From assembly GCF_049274025.1 (NCBI RefSeq), contig NZ_JBASRV010000068.1: a DNA stretch of 50,912 bases. One strand, written 5' to 3'. Made by a program: the position numbers and the translations under genes. Below the pieces are notes generated by a model. It worked only from the letters and a program-made list of their open reading frames with translations, made no database searches and was not told the origin of the DNA. This document shows positions 16,828 through 27,300 of this stretch, in pieces (position 1 is the first letter of the stretch; each line of letters opens with the position of its first letter). Source of the stretch: Miniphocaeibacter sp012841535 (GTDB taxonomy: Bacteria; Bacillota; Clostridia; Tissierellales; Peptoniphilaceae).

Positions 16828-18156
16828 ATGAGAAAGAAGTTAATTGTTGGAATGAGTATGGTATTAGCATTAACCTTAGGGCTAACATCATGTGGAGGAA
16901 AAGAGGAGAAGAAACCAGCTTCTTCAGGAGAAGCAAAGGGAATAAAAGCAGAAATATCTGTACAAGCAGAGAAGGAATGGATGGATTACTATAACAATGC
17001 AATAGAAAGAGTAAAGAAAGACAATCCAGATGCAACTATTAATATAATAGAAAAAGGTGCTTTTGATCATATAGATGTTATTGATCAAACAGATGGAACT
17101 AATAAAGACGTAGCTGATGTTTTTGCAATTCCAATTGATAGAATAAGTGGTTTAGTTAAAAACGATGTACTTGGTGCTGTAGATACAGAATATATAAAAT
17201 CTAAAGTAGCAGGTTATGAAGACCTAGATAATGGTATTGGGAAAAACTTTAAAGTTGATGGAGATTACTTAGGATTTCCATACAATATAGAAACCCTTGT
17301 AGTATATGCAAATAAAGCAAATGCAGAAGCTAAAGGAGTTGACTATTCAAATCCATTAGAATTTAATGATTTAAAACAAAATGATTTTGTAACAAAAATT
17401 CACGACTTATGGTTTGGAGTTGCATTTTTAAATTCTGCTGATATTAATTTATTAACAAAAGAAGACGATGGTAAATTAACTACGGATTTAACTACTCCTT
17501 ACAGTGAATTATCAGAAGATAAACAAGCTGTTTTTGAATCGCTATATAATTATTGGAAAGGAAACTCTGAAGAGAACAGTCCTATTTTAGATAAATCATC
17601 TGCCGATTCATTTATAGATGAAAGCTTTAAATCCGGAGGAGAGTCATCATTAAGATTAGATGGTCCTTGGGCTATGAATAGTTTAGGAGAATTTACAAAT
17701 GAAGGTAATGATTTAGATGTTATTTCAACAGAGATGATAACAGTAAACGGTAAACCATTAAAACACTGGAAGAGTGGATGGGGTCTTGTAATTAATTCTA
17801 GAATTGAAGTAGATGAAGATAAAATGGCTTTAGCTAACGCTTTAATAGCTGAATTAATTAATCCAGAATTTGCAGAAGACCTATTTAAAGCTACAGGAAA
17901 GATACTTGAAAATGTTCCAGTTGAAGATTATGAAAAAACAGGTTTATCAGATGCTGATAAAAATGTTATAAAAGCAACTATAGATTCATATGAAAAATCA
18001 GTTGCCCGTCCAACTTTTAGTGAAATAGATAATGTTTGGACAACATGGGAAAATGCAATATTATCATGGAATAGCGTTAAACCAGCAGATGCAGAAGCTG
18101 CTTACAATGAAGTAAAGGCATCATTTGAAGCTTTTATGACAAATTTAGGTCAATAA
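16828..18156 (+). CDS. malE: Maltodextrin ABC transporter binding lipoprotein
   Basis: Extracellular solute-binding protein, family 1 (MalE-like). It has a lipoprotein signal with lipobox LTSC (Cys22) and the mature protein starts with a charged linker. It is 442 aa. Family signs include the FAIPIDRISGL and GFPYNIETLVVYANKA regions and the later ESSLRLDGPWAM segment. AAAGGAGG lies upstream of the ATG. Context (two CUT1 permeases, a MalK-type ATPase and malQ) points to maltose/maltodextrin as substrate; that is inferred from context more than from binding residues. A stable hairpin follows the stop, probably favouring high expression relative to the permeases. Confidence 0.88.
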   Translation: MRKKLIVGMSMVLALTLGLTSCGGKEEKKPASSGEAKGIKAEISVQAEKEWMDYYNNAIERVKKDNPDATINIIEKGAFDHIDVIDQTDGTNKDVADVFAIPIDRISGLVKNDVLGAVDTEYIKSKVAGYEDLDNGIGKNFKVDGDYLGFPYNIETLVVYANKANAEAKGVDYSNPLEFNDLKQNDFVTKIHDLWFGVAFLNSADINLLTKEDDGKLTTDLTTPYSELSEDKQAVFESLYNYWKGNSEENSPILDKSSADSFIDESFKSGGESSLRLDGPWAMNSLGEFTNEGNDLDVISTEMITVNGKPLKHWKSGWGLVINSRIEVDEDKMALANALIAELINPEFAEDLFKATGKILENVPVEDYEKTGLSDADKNVIKATIDSYEKSVARPTFSEIDNVWTTWENAILSWNSVKPADAEAAYNEVKASFEAFMTNLGQ

Positions 18157-18163
18157 AAGGAGT

Positions 18164-18190
18164 TAAGAAGGAGTCTAACTCCTTCTTATT
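18164..18190 (+). promoter_or_regulatory. Intercistronic hairpin behind malE
   Basis: TAAGAAGGAGT pairs with ACTCCTTCTTA around a 3-nt loop (11 bp), followed by only a short T stretch. It is likely a 3'-end stabiliser or partial terminator setting malE above the downstream genes. The left arm contains GGAG sequestered by CTCC. Confidence 0.7.
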
Positions 18191-18201
18191 TCATTAATAA
18201 T

Positions 18202-18609
18202 ATGGGAAAGAAATTAGAAACAAAACAACTAATAGCAATCTTAATATTGTCGGGAATAATTATTTTGTCAGAATCATTACAGGTGTTAATGGCTGTTAAG
18301 GATTTAAATTATTTTGAACTATACAAGGAAACATTAGGCAACAATATAACTTATGATGAATTTGTAACAATAGGTTTATTAGGATATTTACAAGGTGTAT
18401 TAATTCCGATAATTTTGTCTATATATACATTTTTCACCTATAAGAAAATCAAAGTTAATTGGTTATATAAGGCAGTATGGGTATTGCTATTATTGTCGAG
18501 TTTAATAATGAAAATAATGGGATTTTTTATTGGCTCGATATTTTTTTATATAAGTATTATTTCTACTTTTCTATTACTTATATATATTTTGTTAATAAAG
18601 TTAAAGTAA
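18202..18609 (+). CDS. Small four-helix membrane protein, unknown
   Basis: A 135-aa hydrophobic protein with four predicted membrane helices (about residues 10-30, 55-75, 90-112 and 115-133) and a charged loop (MAVKDLNYFELYKETLGNN) between the first two. I do not recognise a family. It lies between malE and malF, 12 nt ahead of the malF TTG, so it belongs to the maltodextrin operon. There is no clear Shine-Dalgarno between the upstream hairpin and its ATG, suggesting weak translation or a different start. It could be an accessory subunit of the transporter; nothing in the residues proves that. Confidence 0.6.
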   Translation: MGKKLETKQLIAILILSGIIILSESLQVLMAVKDLNYFELYKETLGNNITYDEFVTIGLLGYLQGVLIPIILSIYTFFTYKKIKVNWLYKAVWVLLLLSSLIMKIMGFFIGSIFFYISIISTFLLLIYILLIKLK

Positions 18610-18621
18610 GGAGGTTCGGCA

Positions 18622-20703
18622 TTGATTGGTTATGAAATAAAAGTTTATGACAGTATTGGAAACCCTCATGAGAGAAAAAATTTATATTTAAAGGAAGTAG
18701 CTGAGCTTCAAGAAAAATATGAAGAAACAAAGGACGTTAATTATAAAAACAAATTAAAGGACCTAGTTTCAAAAAAGAACTCAAATAAATATATTATAGA
18801 ATTAAATAAGGTAAAAAAAGAAGAAAAGGAATTTTTAAACAGCTTAAAAACTTTAGCTGAAAATCATAAAAAAGATAACAACAATATCTTACCAAAATCA
18901 TTGTTGAAATTAGATATAGAATTTAGACTAGCTATTGAAAAAATCGAATTTTATAAAAAATATGTAGATTTAAGTTATGATTTTGAACTAGAGTATAAAA
19001 GCAATAAATTATTAGTAGAACAACTACCTTTAATTATAAGGGAATATAATAACTTAAATAAAGATATTAATTTCATCAATGAAGAATTAAAAAATATTGA
19101 TAAAAATCAAGAAGGCCTTGTAAAAAAAGAAATAGAAGAATATATTGAAAATAGAAAAAAACTTTTAAATGAACAAAAATTGCAATTAAAAGATAAAAAG
19201 AACAAGGGAATTATATCTAAAAAGGCTTATAAAAATGAAGTAAAACAATCTAAATATAAATTCAAAGACGATATTGAAACAAAGAGTTTTGAATCTAAGG
19301 AAAAATACTATATTAATTTAAAAAAATCCATAGAATTTATGTTTAAAGATGGTGTAAAAACCAGAAAGAAAATATTAAATGCAGATATAGCCGATCTTAG
19401 AAGAAAAACACCTGTGGAAGTTGAAAGTAAAGACAGTTGGAAAGCAATTATTACCTTCCCAATACCGGGATTGGGACAAATTTTAAACAGACAATATATG
19501 AAATCGTTATTTTTCTTATTAGGAAGTTTATTTATTTATAGTGTTGCAATACCCTATAGTCTTGGATTTGGTAATTATCAAGGAACGGGAATATCTGGCT
19601 TATTAAGTTTAGCAGAAGGAGGAGCTAGGCTAGATAAGAGTTTAATATTTATGATAGAAGGTATAATAGCCTTTGTATTATTGGTTTTTGCAGTTTTAAT
19701 ATTAATCTTGTCATTTAAAGATGTCTATGGGGTTTTGAAAAATAGATTTAAGGGAATACGTGAAAATAATTGGTTTGAAACTAAGGACAATATAGATAAT
19801 AATGGATTTCCTTATATTGTAAGTATACCTGCCCTAATACTTATTGTATTTATAGTAATAGTGCCAATTGCTACAGCCTTGTTACTTTCCTTTACAAATA
19901 TGGACCCAGATCATCAATCTAAATTTAGTTGGATAGGATTTAAGAATTATGCCATGTTACTGAAAGGTGAAGGAATGGCAGGTTCTGTATTCTGGAAAAT
20001 CCTAGTATGGACATTAATATGGACATTTGGGGCAACAACACTTGCTATATTTATTGGCTTTGCTTTAGCTCTTTTAGCTCATAACGAAAGAATAAAGGGG
20101 AAGGTGGTTTTTAGAACGATATTTCTATTACCATGGGCAGTACCGGCGTTTATAACTATAATGTTCTTTAGTATTATGGCATCACCAGGAGGAGCAATTA
20201 CAGAAATACTATCAGGTATGTTTGGTACAGATGTACTAATAAAAAATAGTACGGTACTAACAAGAATAGCCTTAATATGCTTACAGGGTTGGTTAGGGTC
20301 TTCATATATATTTTTATTGGCAACAGGAGTGTTACAGGGAATACCTGGAGATTTATATGAAGCAGCTGATATTGACGGAGCAACAGCCTTACAAAGGTTG
20401 ACTAAAATCACCATTCCATTGGTTTTATTCCAAACAGCACCTTTACTTGTAAGCCAATATACATTTAATTTTAATAATTTCTCTATAATTTATTTATTTA
20501 ATCAAGGGGGACCGTTTAATCCTACAAATTATGGAAACTTAGCAGGCTCATCAGATATATTAATATCGTATATATATAATTTAACAATGGTAAATGGTTA
20601 CCAGGCAGTAGGAGCTGCAATAACTATATTTATATCCATTGGATTAATGGTATTTACATTTATTGGATATAGAAATTCAAAAGCTTTTAAGGAGGATATT
20701 TAA
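18622..20703 (+). CDS. malF: Maltodextrin permease MalF with long N-terminal extension
   Basis: The last 300 residues (about 395-693) are an ordinary CUT1 permease with the EAA loop near 575-597 (YEAADIDGATALQRLTK). In front are about 270 hydrophilic, Lys/Glu-rich residues with long predicted coiled-coil helices. Next comes FPIPGLGQILNRQ (279-291), resembling the TM2/PGLGQ motif, and two or three extra helices (about 293-312 and 339-365). At 693 aa it is much longer than the 430-515 aa usual for MalF. TTG start, 7 nt after AAGGAGG. The reading frame is continuous, so the fusion is real in this sequence. Confidence 0.87.
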   Translation: MIGYEIKVYDSIGNPHERKNLYLKEVAELQEKYEETKDVNYKNKLKDLVSKKNSNKYIIELNKVKKEEKEFLNSLKTLAENHKKDNNNILPKSLLKLDIEFRLAIEKIEFYKKYVDLSYDFELEYKSNKLLVEQLPLIIREYNNLNKDINFINEELKNIDKNQEGLVKKEIEEYIENRKKLLNEQKLQLKDKKNKGIISKKAYKNEVKQSKYKFKDDIETKSFESKEKYYINLKKSIEFMFKDGVKTRKKILNADIADLRRKTPVEVESKDSWKAIITFPIPGLGQILNRQYMKSLFFLLGSLFIYSVAIPYSLGFGNYQGTGISGLLSLAEGGARLDKSLIFMIEGIIAFVLLVFAVLILILSFKDVYGVLKNRFKGIRENNWFETKDNIDNNGFPYIVSIPALILIVFIVIVPIATALLLSFTNMDPDHQSKFSWIGFKNYAMLLKGEGMAGSVFWKILVWTLIWTFGATTLAIFIGFALALLAHNERIKGKVVFRTIFLLPWAVPAFITIMFFSIMASPGGAITEILSGMFGTDVLIKNSTVLTRIALICLQGWLGSSYIFLLATGVLQGIPGDLYEAADIDGATALQRLTKITIPLVLFQTAPLLVSQYTFNFNNFSIIYLFNQGGPFNPTNYGNLAGSSDILISYIYNLTMVNGYQAVGAAITIFISIGLMVFTFIGYRNSKAFKEDI

Positions 20704-21594
20704 ATGAAAAAAAATAAAAATAAAAATCTTTATCTATCAGATAGACCTCCTTTAACATTAGTTGGGAAAATAGGCCTTTTTGTAAGCTATTTAGTTTTAA
20801 TATTATGGAGTTTAGCAATAATACTTCCTATATTCCAAATGGTGTCATCATCCTTTAATGGAAATCAAGGAAGAAATATAATGTTAAATACGGAATTTGT
20901 ATTTTCCTTAAAGAACTTTGAGTATCTATTTAAGGAAACTCATTTTATAACCTGGGTTATAAATACGATTTTAATTGCAGTAGCAACGGCTTTAGTTACT
21001 TTAATAGTAGTTTCTTTTACAGGTTATGCTTATTCAAGATTTAGATTTAAAGGTAAGAAAACCTCTTTAATGGCTATTATGTTAATACAAGTAATACCTA
21101 CATTTGTAGGGATTACAGCATATTTTACAATGCAGTCTATAATAGAGTCTAAAATTCCTATATTTAGTAGACAGGTAATGTTGGTTCTTATTTATGCAGC
21201 AGGGGGAATAGCTTCAAATACCTTTATTTTAAAAGGATATATAGATTCTATTTCACCAGAATTAGATGAAGCTGCCAGAATAGATGGTTGTTCAAATATG
21301 CAAATTTATAGACTTATAATAATGCCTATAGCAAGACCTATGCTGTCAATAATTGCATTGTGGTCATTTATTGGTCCGTTTATGGATTATTTAATATCAA
21401 AAATATTGTTGACAAGTCCAGAGACCTATACTTTAGCAACTGGTTTATTTACATTGGTTAACGATGAAAGAAATATGAATCAACCAGCATTTGCAGCAGG
21501 AGGACTATTAACTGCAATACCAATAGTGGTATTATTTATAGCGTTGCAAAAACAACTAGTATCTGGATTATCATCAGGATCAGTAAAAGGTTAA
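20704..21594 (+). CDS. malG: Maltodextrin permease MalG
   Basis: CUT1-type inner-membrane permease, 296 aa, six helices, partner of MalF. The EAA loop is LDEAARIDGCSNMQIYRLIIMP (about residues 194-215), which docks to the MalK ATPase. The ATG directly follows the malF stop, and the Shine-Dalgarno AAGGAGG lies inside the last codons of malF, so the two are translationally coupled at near 1:1. The C-terminal LVSGLSSGSVKG ending is the standard MalG signature. Confidence 0.92.
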   Translation: MKKNKNKNLYLSDRPPLTLVGKIGLFVSYLVLILWSLAIILPIFQMVSSSFNGNQGRNIMLNTEFVFSLKNFEYLFKETHFITWVINTILIAVATALVTLIVVSFTGYAYSRFRFKGKKTSLMAIMLIQVIPTFVGITAYFTMQSIIESKIPIFSRQVMLVLIYAAGGIASNTFILKGYIDSISPELDEAARIDGCSNMQIYRLIIMPIARPMLSIIALWSFIGPFMDYLISKILLTSPETYTLATGLFTLVNDERNMNQPAFAAGGLLTAIPIVVLFIALQKQLVSGLSSGSVKG

Positions 21595-21607
21595 TTAGGA
21601 GGAAATT

Positions 21608-22693
21608 ATGAAAGTAACTTTAAAAAATATAGGTAAAAAATATGAAGGAAGAGAAGATTTTACCATTAGAAATATAGATTTAGATATAGAAAGTCATGAT
21701 TTCTGTGTAATACTTGGTCCATCAGGATGTGGTAAATCAACATTATTAAGAATGATAGCAGGACTTAATTCAATTACAGAAGGTGAATTGTTATTTAATG
21801 GAAGGCTTATGAATAAAGTGGCATCTAAGGACAGAGATATAGCTATGGTTTTTCAATCCTATGCCCTGTATCCTCATATGACAGTTTACGATAACATGGC
21901 CTTTTCTCTAGCAATGAGAAAAACAAGTAAAAAGACCATTCATGATAGGGTTACAGAAGCGGCAAAAGTATTACAAATAGAAGATTATTTATATTCAAAG
22001 CCATCAGATATTTCTGGGGGGCAAAGACAAAGAGTTGCTCTTGGAAGGGCTATGGTTAGAAAACCGGCAGTGTTTTTAATGGATGAGCCATTATCTAATC
22101 TAGATGCAAAATTAAGAGAACACATGAGAATTGAATTAGTTAGGCTACACAAACAATTAGAAACTACTTCAATTTATGTAACTCACGACCAAACGGAAGC
22201 TATGACAATGGCAACAAAAATAGTTTTATTGGACAAGGGCGTTGTACAGCAAGTTGGAAAGCCAGATGAATTTTATGACAGACCAAACAATCTATTTGTT
22301 GCACAATTTATTGGCTCACCGACTATGAATACAATAGATGGTAAATTTATAAATGGACAATTTGAGTCTTTAAGTGGTGAAATTAAATTTGAGCCAACAG
22401 GAGAAGAAGCAAATAAATTTATAGATTATGCAAATAAAAATATTACAATAGGAGTTAGGTCTGAAAGATTTGAAATAAAAGATAAACTTGAAAAAGGATG
22501 TTTTACTGGTAAAATAGAAGTTGTAGAAAACCTAGGTAAGGAAAAAGTCCTGTATGTTAAATTAAAAGATTCTAAAGAAATTGTAATGACAATGCCAGGA
22601 TACCTAAGTTTTAGTGAAGGAGAGGAAAAAATATTTAAGTTTGAACCAAAGGCTGTTCATTATTTTGATAGAGATACTGGTTTAAGAATTTAA
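21608..22693 (+). CDS. malK: Sugar ABC transporter ATPase (MalK/MsmX type)
   Basis: ATPase for the MalFG permease, 361 aa. Walker A GPSGCGKST is at 37-45, the Q-loop in VFQSYALYPH, the signature SGGQRQR at 136-142, Walker B FLMDEP near 156-161 and the H-loop in VTHDQTEAM. The C-terminal 120 residues form the TOBE/regulatory domain. AGGAGG lies upstream. A second paralogue of the same family is encoded in the other sugar operon near 44 kb, so each system has its own ATPase; cross-use between them is possible in this family. Confidence 0.93.
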   Translation: MKVTLKNIGKKYEGREDFTIRNIDLDIESHDFCVILGPSGCGKSTLLRMIAGLNSITEGELLFNGRLMNKVASKDRDIAMVFQSYALYPHMTVYDNMAFSLAMRKTSKKTIHDRVTEAAKVLQIEDYLYSKPSDISGGQRQRVALGRAMVRKPAVFLMDEPLSNLDAKLREHMRIELVRLHKQLETTSIYVTHDQTEAMTMATKIVLLDKGVVQQVGKPDEFYDRPNNLFVAQFIGSPTMNTIDGKFINGQFESLSGEIKFEPTGEEANKFIDYANKNITIGVRSERFEIKDKLEKGCFTGKIEVVENLGKEKVLYVKLKDSKEIVMTMPGYLSFSEGEEKIFKFEPKAVHYFDRDTGLRI

Positions 22694-22710
22694 AATATTA
22701 GTGAGGGTAT

Positions 22711-24237
22711 ATGGAAGAGTATATTAACAAAAACGACGAATATAATTATAAAAAAGTAAATAAATTAAGGGAAAGTGGAATTATTATGCATATAACTTCA
22801 CTTCCTTCAAAATATGGAATAGGAACTTTCGGAAAGTCTGCATATGATTTTGTAGACTTTCTTAAGTCTGCCAATCAAAAATATTGGCAGGTTCTTCCAT
22901 TAGGACCAACAACTTATGGAGATAGTCCATACCAATCATATTCATCTTTTGCTGGAAATCCATACTTTATAGATTTTGATATTTTAAAAGATATAGGATT
23001 GTTGGAAGTGGAAGATTATGAAAATGCAGATTTTGGAGATAATGAAGAGGAAGTAAATTATAGTTTAATCTACAATAATAAAATGGACATTTTAAGGAAA
23101 GCCTACAACAAGGCTAAGGAATTAAACTGGGATTATACTGAGTTTTTAGAAAATAATAAGGAATGGATTTATGACTATTCGTTATTTATGGCCTTAAAAG
23201 AACATTTTAATGGTGTTTCATGGATTGAATGGGATAAGGATATAAAGCTTAGAGAAGAAAGGGCAGTAGAATACTATAGGGAAAAACTTTCTGAGGAAAT
23301 GGAATTTCATTATTTTCTTCAATTTAATTTCTTTAAACAATATGAACAACTAAAAAAATATGCCAATGATAAGGGAATAAAGATTATTGGAGATTTACCA
23401 ATTTATGTTGCACCAGATAGTTGCGATATTTGGGTAGACTATAAATATTTTAAAGTTGATGAAAATCATGAACCTATTACAGTTGGAGGTTGTCCTCCTG
23501 ATGACTTTACCGAAGATGGTCAACTATGGGGGAATCCAGTTTACAATTGGGAAGCTTTAAGGGAAGAAGGCTACAAGTGGTGGATTAAAAGAATGGAAAT
23601 CAATATGAAATTATTTGACAAAATTCGTATTGATCATTTTAGAGGATTTGAATCATTTTGGGAAATTCCTTCAGACCACGAAACAGCTAAATATGGGAAA
23701 TGGACAAAGGGGCCAGCTGAAGAATTCTTTGATATTTTAAAGAAAAACATTCCAAATTTAGATGTAATTGCTGAAGATTTAGGCTATATGACAAAAGAAG
23801 TAACAGCTTTAAGGGAATATACAGGATTTCCAGGAATGAAAATACTTCAATTTGCTTTTTCACCAAATGATGAATCGGATTATTTACCACATAATGTTGA
23901 AAGGAACTGGGTTATGTACACAGGAACCCACGACAATGAAACCTTAACCTCTTGGTTGGAGAATGCTTCAAAGGAAACTGTAGATTATGCTAAGGATTAT
24001 TTGAAGTTAAACAAAGAGGAAGGATATGAATGGGGATTAATTCGTGGTGTATGGAGTTCTGTTGCCAATTTAGCTATTGCACAGATGCAAGACTTTCTTT
24101 GCTTAGGAGAGTTTTCAAGAATGAATAGACCAGGTACTTTAGGAAATTGGAAATGGAGAGTAAAATCCGATATGTTAACAGAAGATTTAGCAAAAAAAAT
24201 AGCTAATTTAACAAAATTATATAGCAGGAATAGATAA
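22711..24237 (+). CDS. malQ: 4-alpha-glucanotransferase (amylomaltase)
   Basis: GH77 disproportionating enzyme that transfers alpha-1,4-glucan segments, releasing glucose and longer dextrins from imported maltodextrins. It is 508 aa. The nucleophile region KIRIDHFRGFESFW, acid/base region DVIAEDLG and GTHDNET motif are all present, as is the N-terminal SLPSKYGIGTFG. A poorly conserved 28-residue N-terminal lead precedes the domain; an internal ATG near residue 27 could be used instead, but GAGGG stands before the first one. It is the last gene of the operon. No glycogen/maltodextrin phosphorylase is in the window. Confidence 0.93.
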   Translation: MEEYINKNDEYNYKKVNKLRESGIIMHITSLPSKYGIGTFGKSAYDFVDFLKSANQKYWQVLPLGPTTYGDSPYQSYSSFAGNPYFIDFDILKDIGLLEVEDYENADFGDNEEEVNYSLIYNNKMDILRKAYNKAKELNWDYTEFLENNKEWIYDYSLFMALKEHFNGVSWIEWDKDIKLREERAVEYYREKLSEEMEFHYFLQFNFFKQYEQLKKYANDKGIKIIGDLPIYVAPDSCDIWVDYKYFKVDENHEPITVGGCPPDDFTEDGQLWGNPVYNWEALREEGYKWWIKRMEINMKLFDKIRIDHFRGFESFWEIPSDHETAKYGKWTKGPAEEFFDILKKNIPNLDVIAEDLGYMTKEVTALREYTGFPGMKILQFAFSPNDESDYLPHNVERNWVMYTGTHDNETLTSWLENASKETVDYAKDYLKLNKEEGYEWGLIRGVWSSVANLAIAQMQDFLCLGEFSRMNRPGTLGNWKWRVKSDMLTEDLAKKIANLTKLYSRNR

Positions 24238-24267
24238 GAATTATCAAACCTTGATAATTCTTTTTTT
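24238..24267 (+). terminator. Terminator of the maltodextrin operon
   Basis: GAATTATCAA and TTGATAATTC form a perfect 10-bp stem with an ACC loop and a T7 run. The right arm doubles as the -35 box of the rpoB promoter. Confidence 0.88.
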
Positions 24268-24279
24268 CCATGTTATAAT
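24251..24279 (+). promoter_or_regulatory. rpoBC promoter embedded in malQ terminator
   Basis: TTGATA, exactly 17 bp, then TATAAT: a near-consensus sigma-A promoter. The -35 lies in the right arm of the malQ terminator and the U-tract is the spacer. The predicted leader of about 85 nt contains an 8-bp hairpin (ATGTATAA at 24311 with its complement at 24324-24331). Confidence 0.78.
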
Positions 24280-24371
24280 GTTTAGATGTAATATTAGAAA
24301 CTGGATAAATATGTATAAAAATCTTATACATGTTTATTTGTCTTTTTCATTTATAGAGAGGTGGATCGCTT

Positions 24372-27300
24372 ATGCATAAAGAACAGTACGGAATTACAGA
24401 AAGAATGAGTTATTCTCGTATTCAGAAAGTTCTAGATCTCCCTAATTTAATAGCGGTACAAAAGAATAGCTACGATTGGTTTTTAGAAGAAGGACTTAGA
24501 GAGGTTTTTGACGATATAAGTCCTATTTCTGACTATGCGGGCTCTTTAGTACTTGAATTTGTTGACTATTATTTAGAGGAGACTCCTAAGTATTCTGAGG
24601 TAGAAGCTAAAGACAGGGATGCAAATTATTCTTGTCCCCTAAAAGTCAAGGTAAGGCTTATTAATAAGGAAACAGAAGAGGTAAAAGAACAGGAAGTTTT
24701 CATGGGAGATTTTCCTATGATGACCAACAGTGGTACTTTTATTATAAACGGAGCTGAAAGAGTTATAGTAAGCCAGTTAGTACGTTCTCCAGGAGTTTAT
24801 TATGGAGAGGAAATAGATAAATCTGGAAATAAATTATATTCTTCTACAGTTATACCTAATAGAGGTGCATGGCTAGAGTATGATACAGATGCAAATGGGG
24901 TTATTAGTGTAAGAATAGACAGGACAAGAAAATTACCTGTTACTACTTTACTTAGAGCTTTAATATATCCTACAGATGAGGAAATTATAGAGGCTTTAGG
25001 AGATACGAAGGAATTAAGAGCGACTCTTGAAAAAGAGGTTTCAAATACAAGAGAAGAAGCACTATTAGAAATATATAGAAAATTAAAACCAGGGGATCCA
25101 GCAGCTATAGAGTCTGCAGAGCCTCTTATAAACAACCTATTTTTTGACAGTAGAAGATATGACCTAGCAAAAGTAGGTAGATATAAATTCAATAAAAAAC
25201 TATCTCTAGTAGATAGAATTGTTGGAACACATGCGGCATATGATGTTGTTAATGAAGAAACAGGAGAAATATTAGTTTCTGAAGGAGAATTTATAAACAA
25301 CGAAATAGCAAAAAGCATTGAAGATGCTGGTATTTATTTCTTAGACGTAATAAAAGATGAAAATAAAGTTAGAGTTATTAGTAATAGATTTGTGGATTTA
25401 GACGCTTTTGATATTGACTTTGATATTTCTGATTTAAAATTATCTGAAAAAGTTTACTATCCTAAAATGAAGGAAATTTTAGAAACCTATGATAGTGAAG
25501 AGGAAATTAGAAACGCTATTAAGGAAAACTATAATACATTAAGTCCAATTCATATAACTCCACAGGATATTCTTGCAAGTATATCCTATGAGTTCAATCT
25601 TTTCTATGGTGTAGGAAAAGTAGATGACATTGACCATTTAGGAAATAGAAGAGTTAGAGCAGTAGGAGAACTTTTACAAAATCAATTTAGAATAGGTCTT
25701 TCTAGAATGGAAAGAGTTGTAAAGGAAAGAATGTCTACTCAAGATCCTGATTTAGCTACACCTCAGGCCTTAATTAATATAAGACCTGTAGTTGCGTCTA
25801 TAAAGGAATTTTTTGGCTCCAGTCAATTGTCACAATTTATGGATCAAACAAATCCTCTAGCAGAACTTACTCATAAAAGAAGAATGTCTGCATTAGGACC
25901 TGGTGGACTTAGTAGAGATAGGGCTGGAGCAGAAGTTAGGGACGTACATGATACTCACTATGGAAGAATTTGTCCAATAGAAACTCCAGAAGGACCAAAT
26001 ATAGGCCTTATTACCTCTATGACCACATATGCTAGTTTAAATGAATATGGTTTTTTACAAACTCCATACAGAAAAGTAGAAAATGGAGTTGTTACAGATA
26101 GAATAGATCTATTAACTGCAGACCTTGAAGATACTTTTATAATAGCTCAAGCAAATGAACCATTAGATGAAAATGGTGTTTTTGTTAATGAGAGAGTTCT
26201 AGGTCGTGGTTATAATGGAGAAAATGATATTTATCCTAGGGAAAAAGTTGATTACATGGACGTTAGTCCGCAACAAATTGTTTCTGTAGGTACAGCTATG
26301 ATTCCGTTTTTGGAAAATGATGATGCGACTCGTGCCCTAATGGGATCTAACATGCAGAGACAGGCTGTTCCATTACTGAAAACAGATGCACCAATTATAG
26401 GAACAGGTATTGAGCATAAAGCAGCTAAAGATTCAGGAGTTGTTGTAATAAGTAACTGTAATGGTGTTGTTACAAAAGTTGCAAGTAATGAAATTCAAAT
26501 AACTAGAGATGAAGATAAAAGAGTTGAAAGATATAAAATCCTAAAGTTTAAAAGATCAAATCAAGGAACTGCATTTAATCAAAGACCAATAGTAAAAGTT
26601 GGAGAAAGAGTTTCTGTTGGAGATATTATTGCAGATGGTCCAAGTACTGAAAATGGAGAAATAGCTTTAGGTAAAAATATTTTAATAGCATTTATGACTT
26701 GGGAAGGTTATAACTTCGAGGATGCTATGTTATTAAATGAAAAATTAGTTATAGATGATGTTTTAACATCACTTCATATAGAAGAACATGAAAGTGAAGC
26801 TAGGGAAACTAAACTAGGCCCTGAGGAAATAACTAAGGATATACCTAATGTTGGAGAAGATATGAGAAAAGATCTTGACGACAGAGGTATTATTAGAATC
26901 GGAGCAGAAGTTACTAGTGGAGATATTCTAGTTGGGAAAGTTACTCCAAAAGGAGAAACTGAACTATCAGCAGAAGAGAGACTATTAAGGGCAATATTTG
27001 GAGAGAAGGCAAGGGAAGTAAGAGACACTTCTTTAAGAGTTCCTCATGGAGAAACTGGAATAGTAGTAGATGTTAAAGTATATACAAGAGCTAATGGAGA
27101 TGAATTATCACCAGGTGTTAACCAAGTAGTTAGAGTTTATGTTGCTACTAAAAGAAAAATACAAGTTGGAGATAAAATGTGTGGACGTCATGGTAATAAA
27201 GGGGTAGTATCTAGAATTTTACCAGTAGAGGATATGCCATATTTAGATGATGGAACACCAATTCAAATTGTATTAAACCCATTAGGGGTACCTTCAAGAA

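Noticed and set aside
24800..25318. 172-codon open frame on the minus strand inside rpoB
   Set aside because: It is fully antisense to a highly conserved gene, with no Shine-Dalgarno or known motif; it is a shadow of codon bias. The same applies to other antisense frames inside rpoB, rpoC, typA and the transporters.
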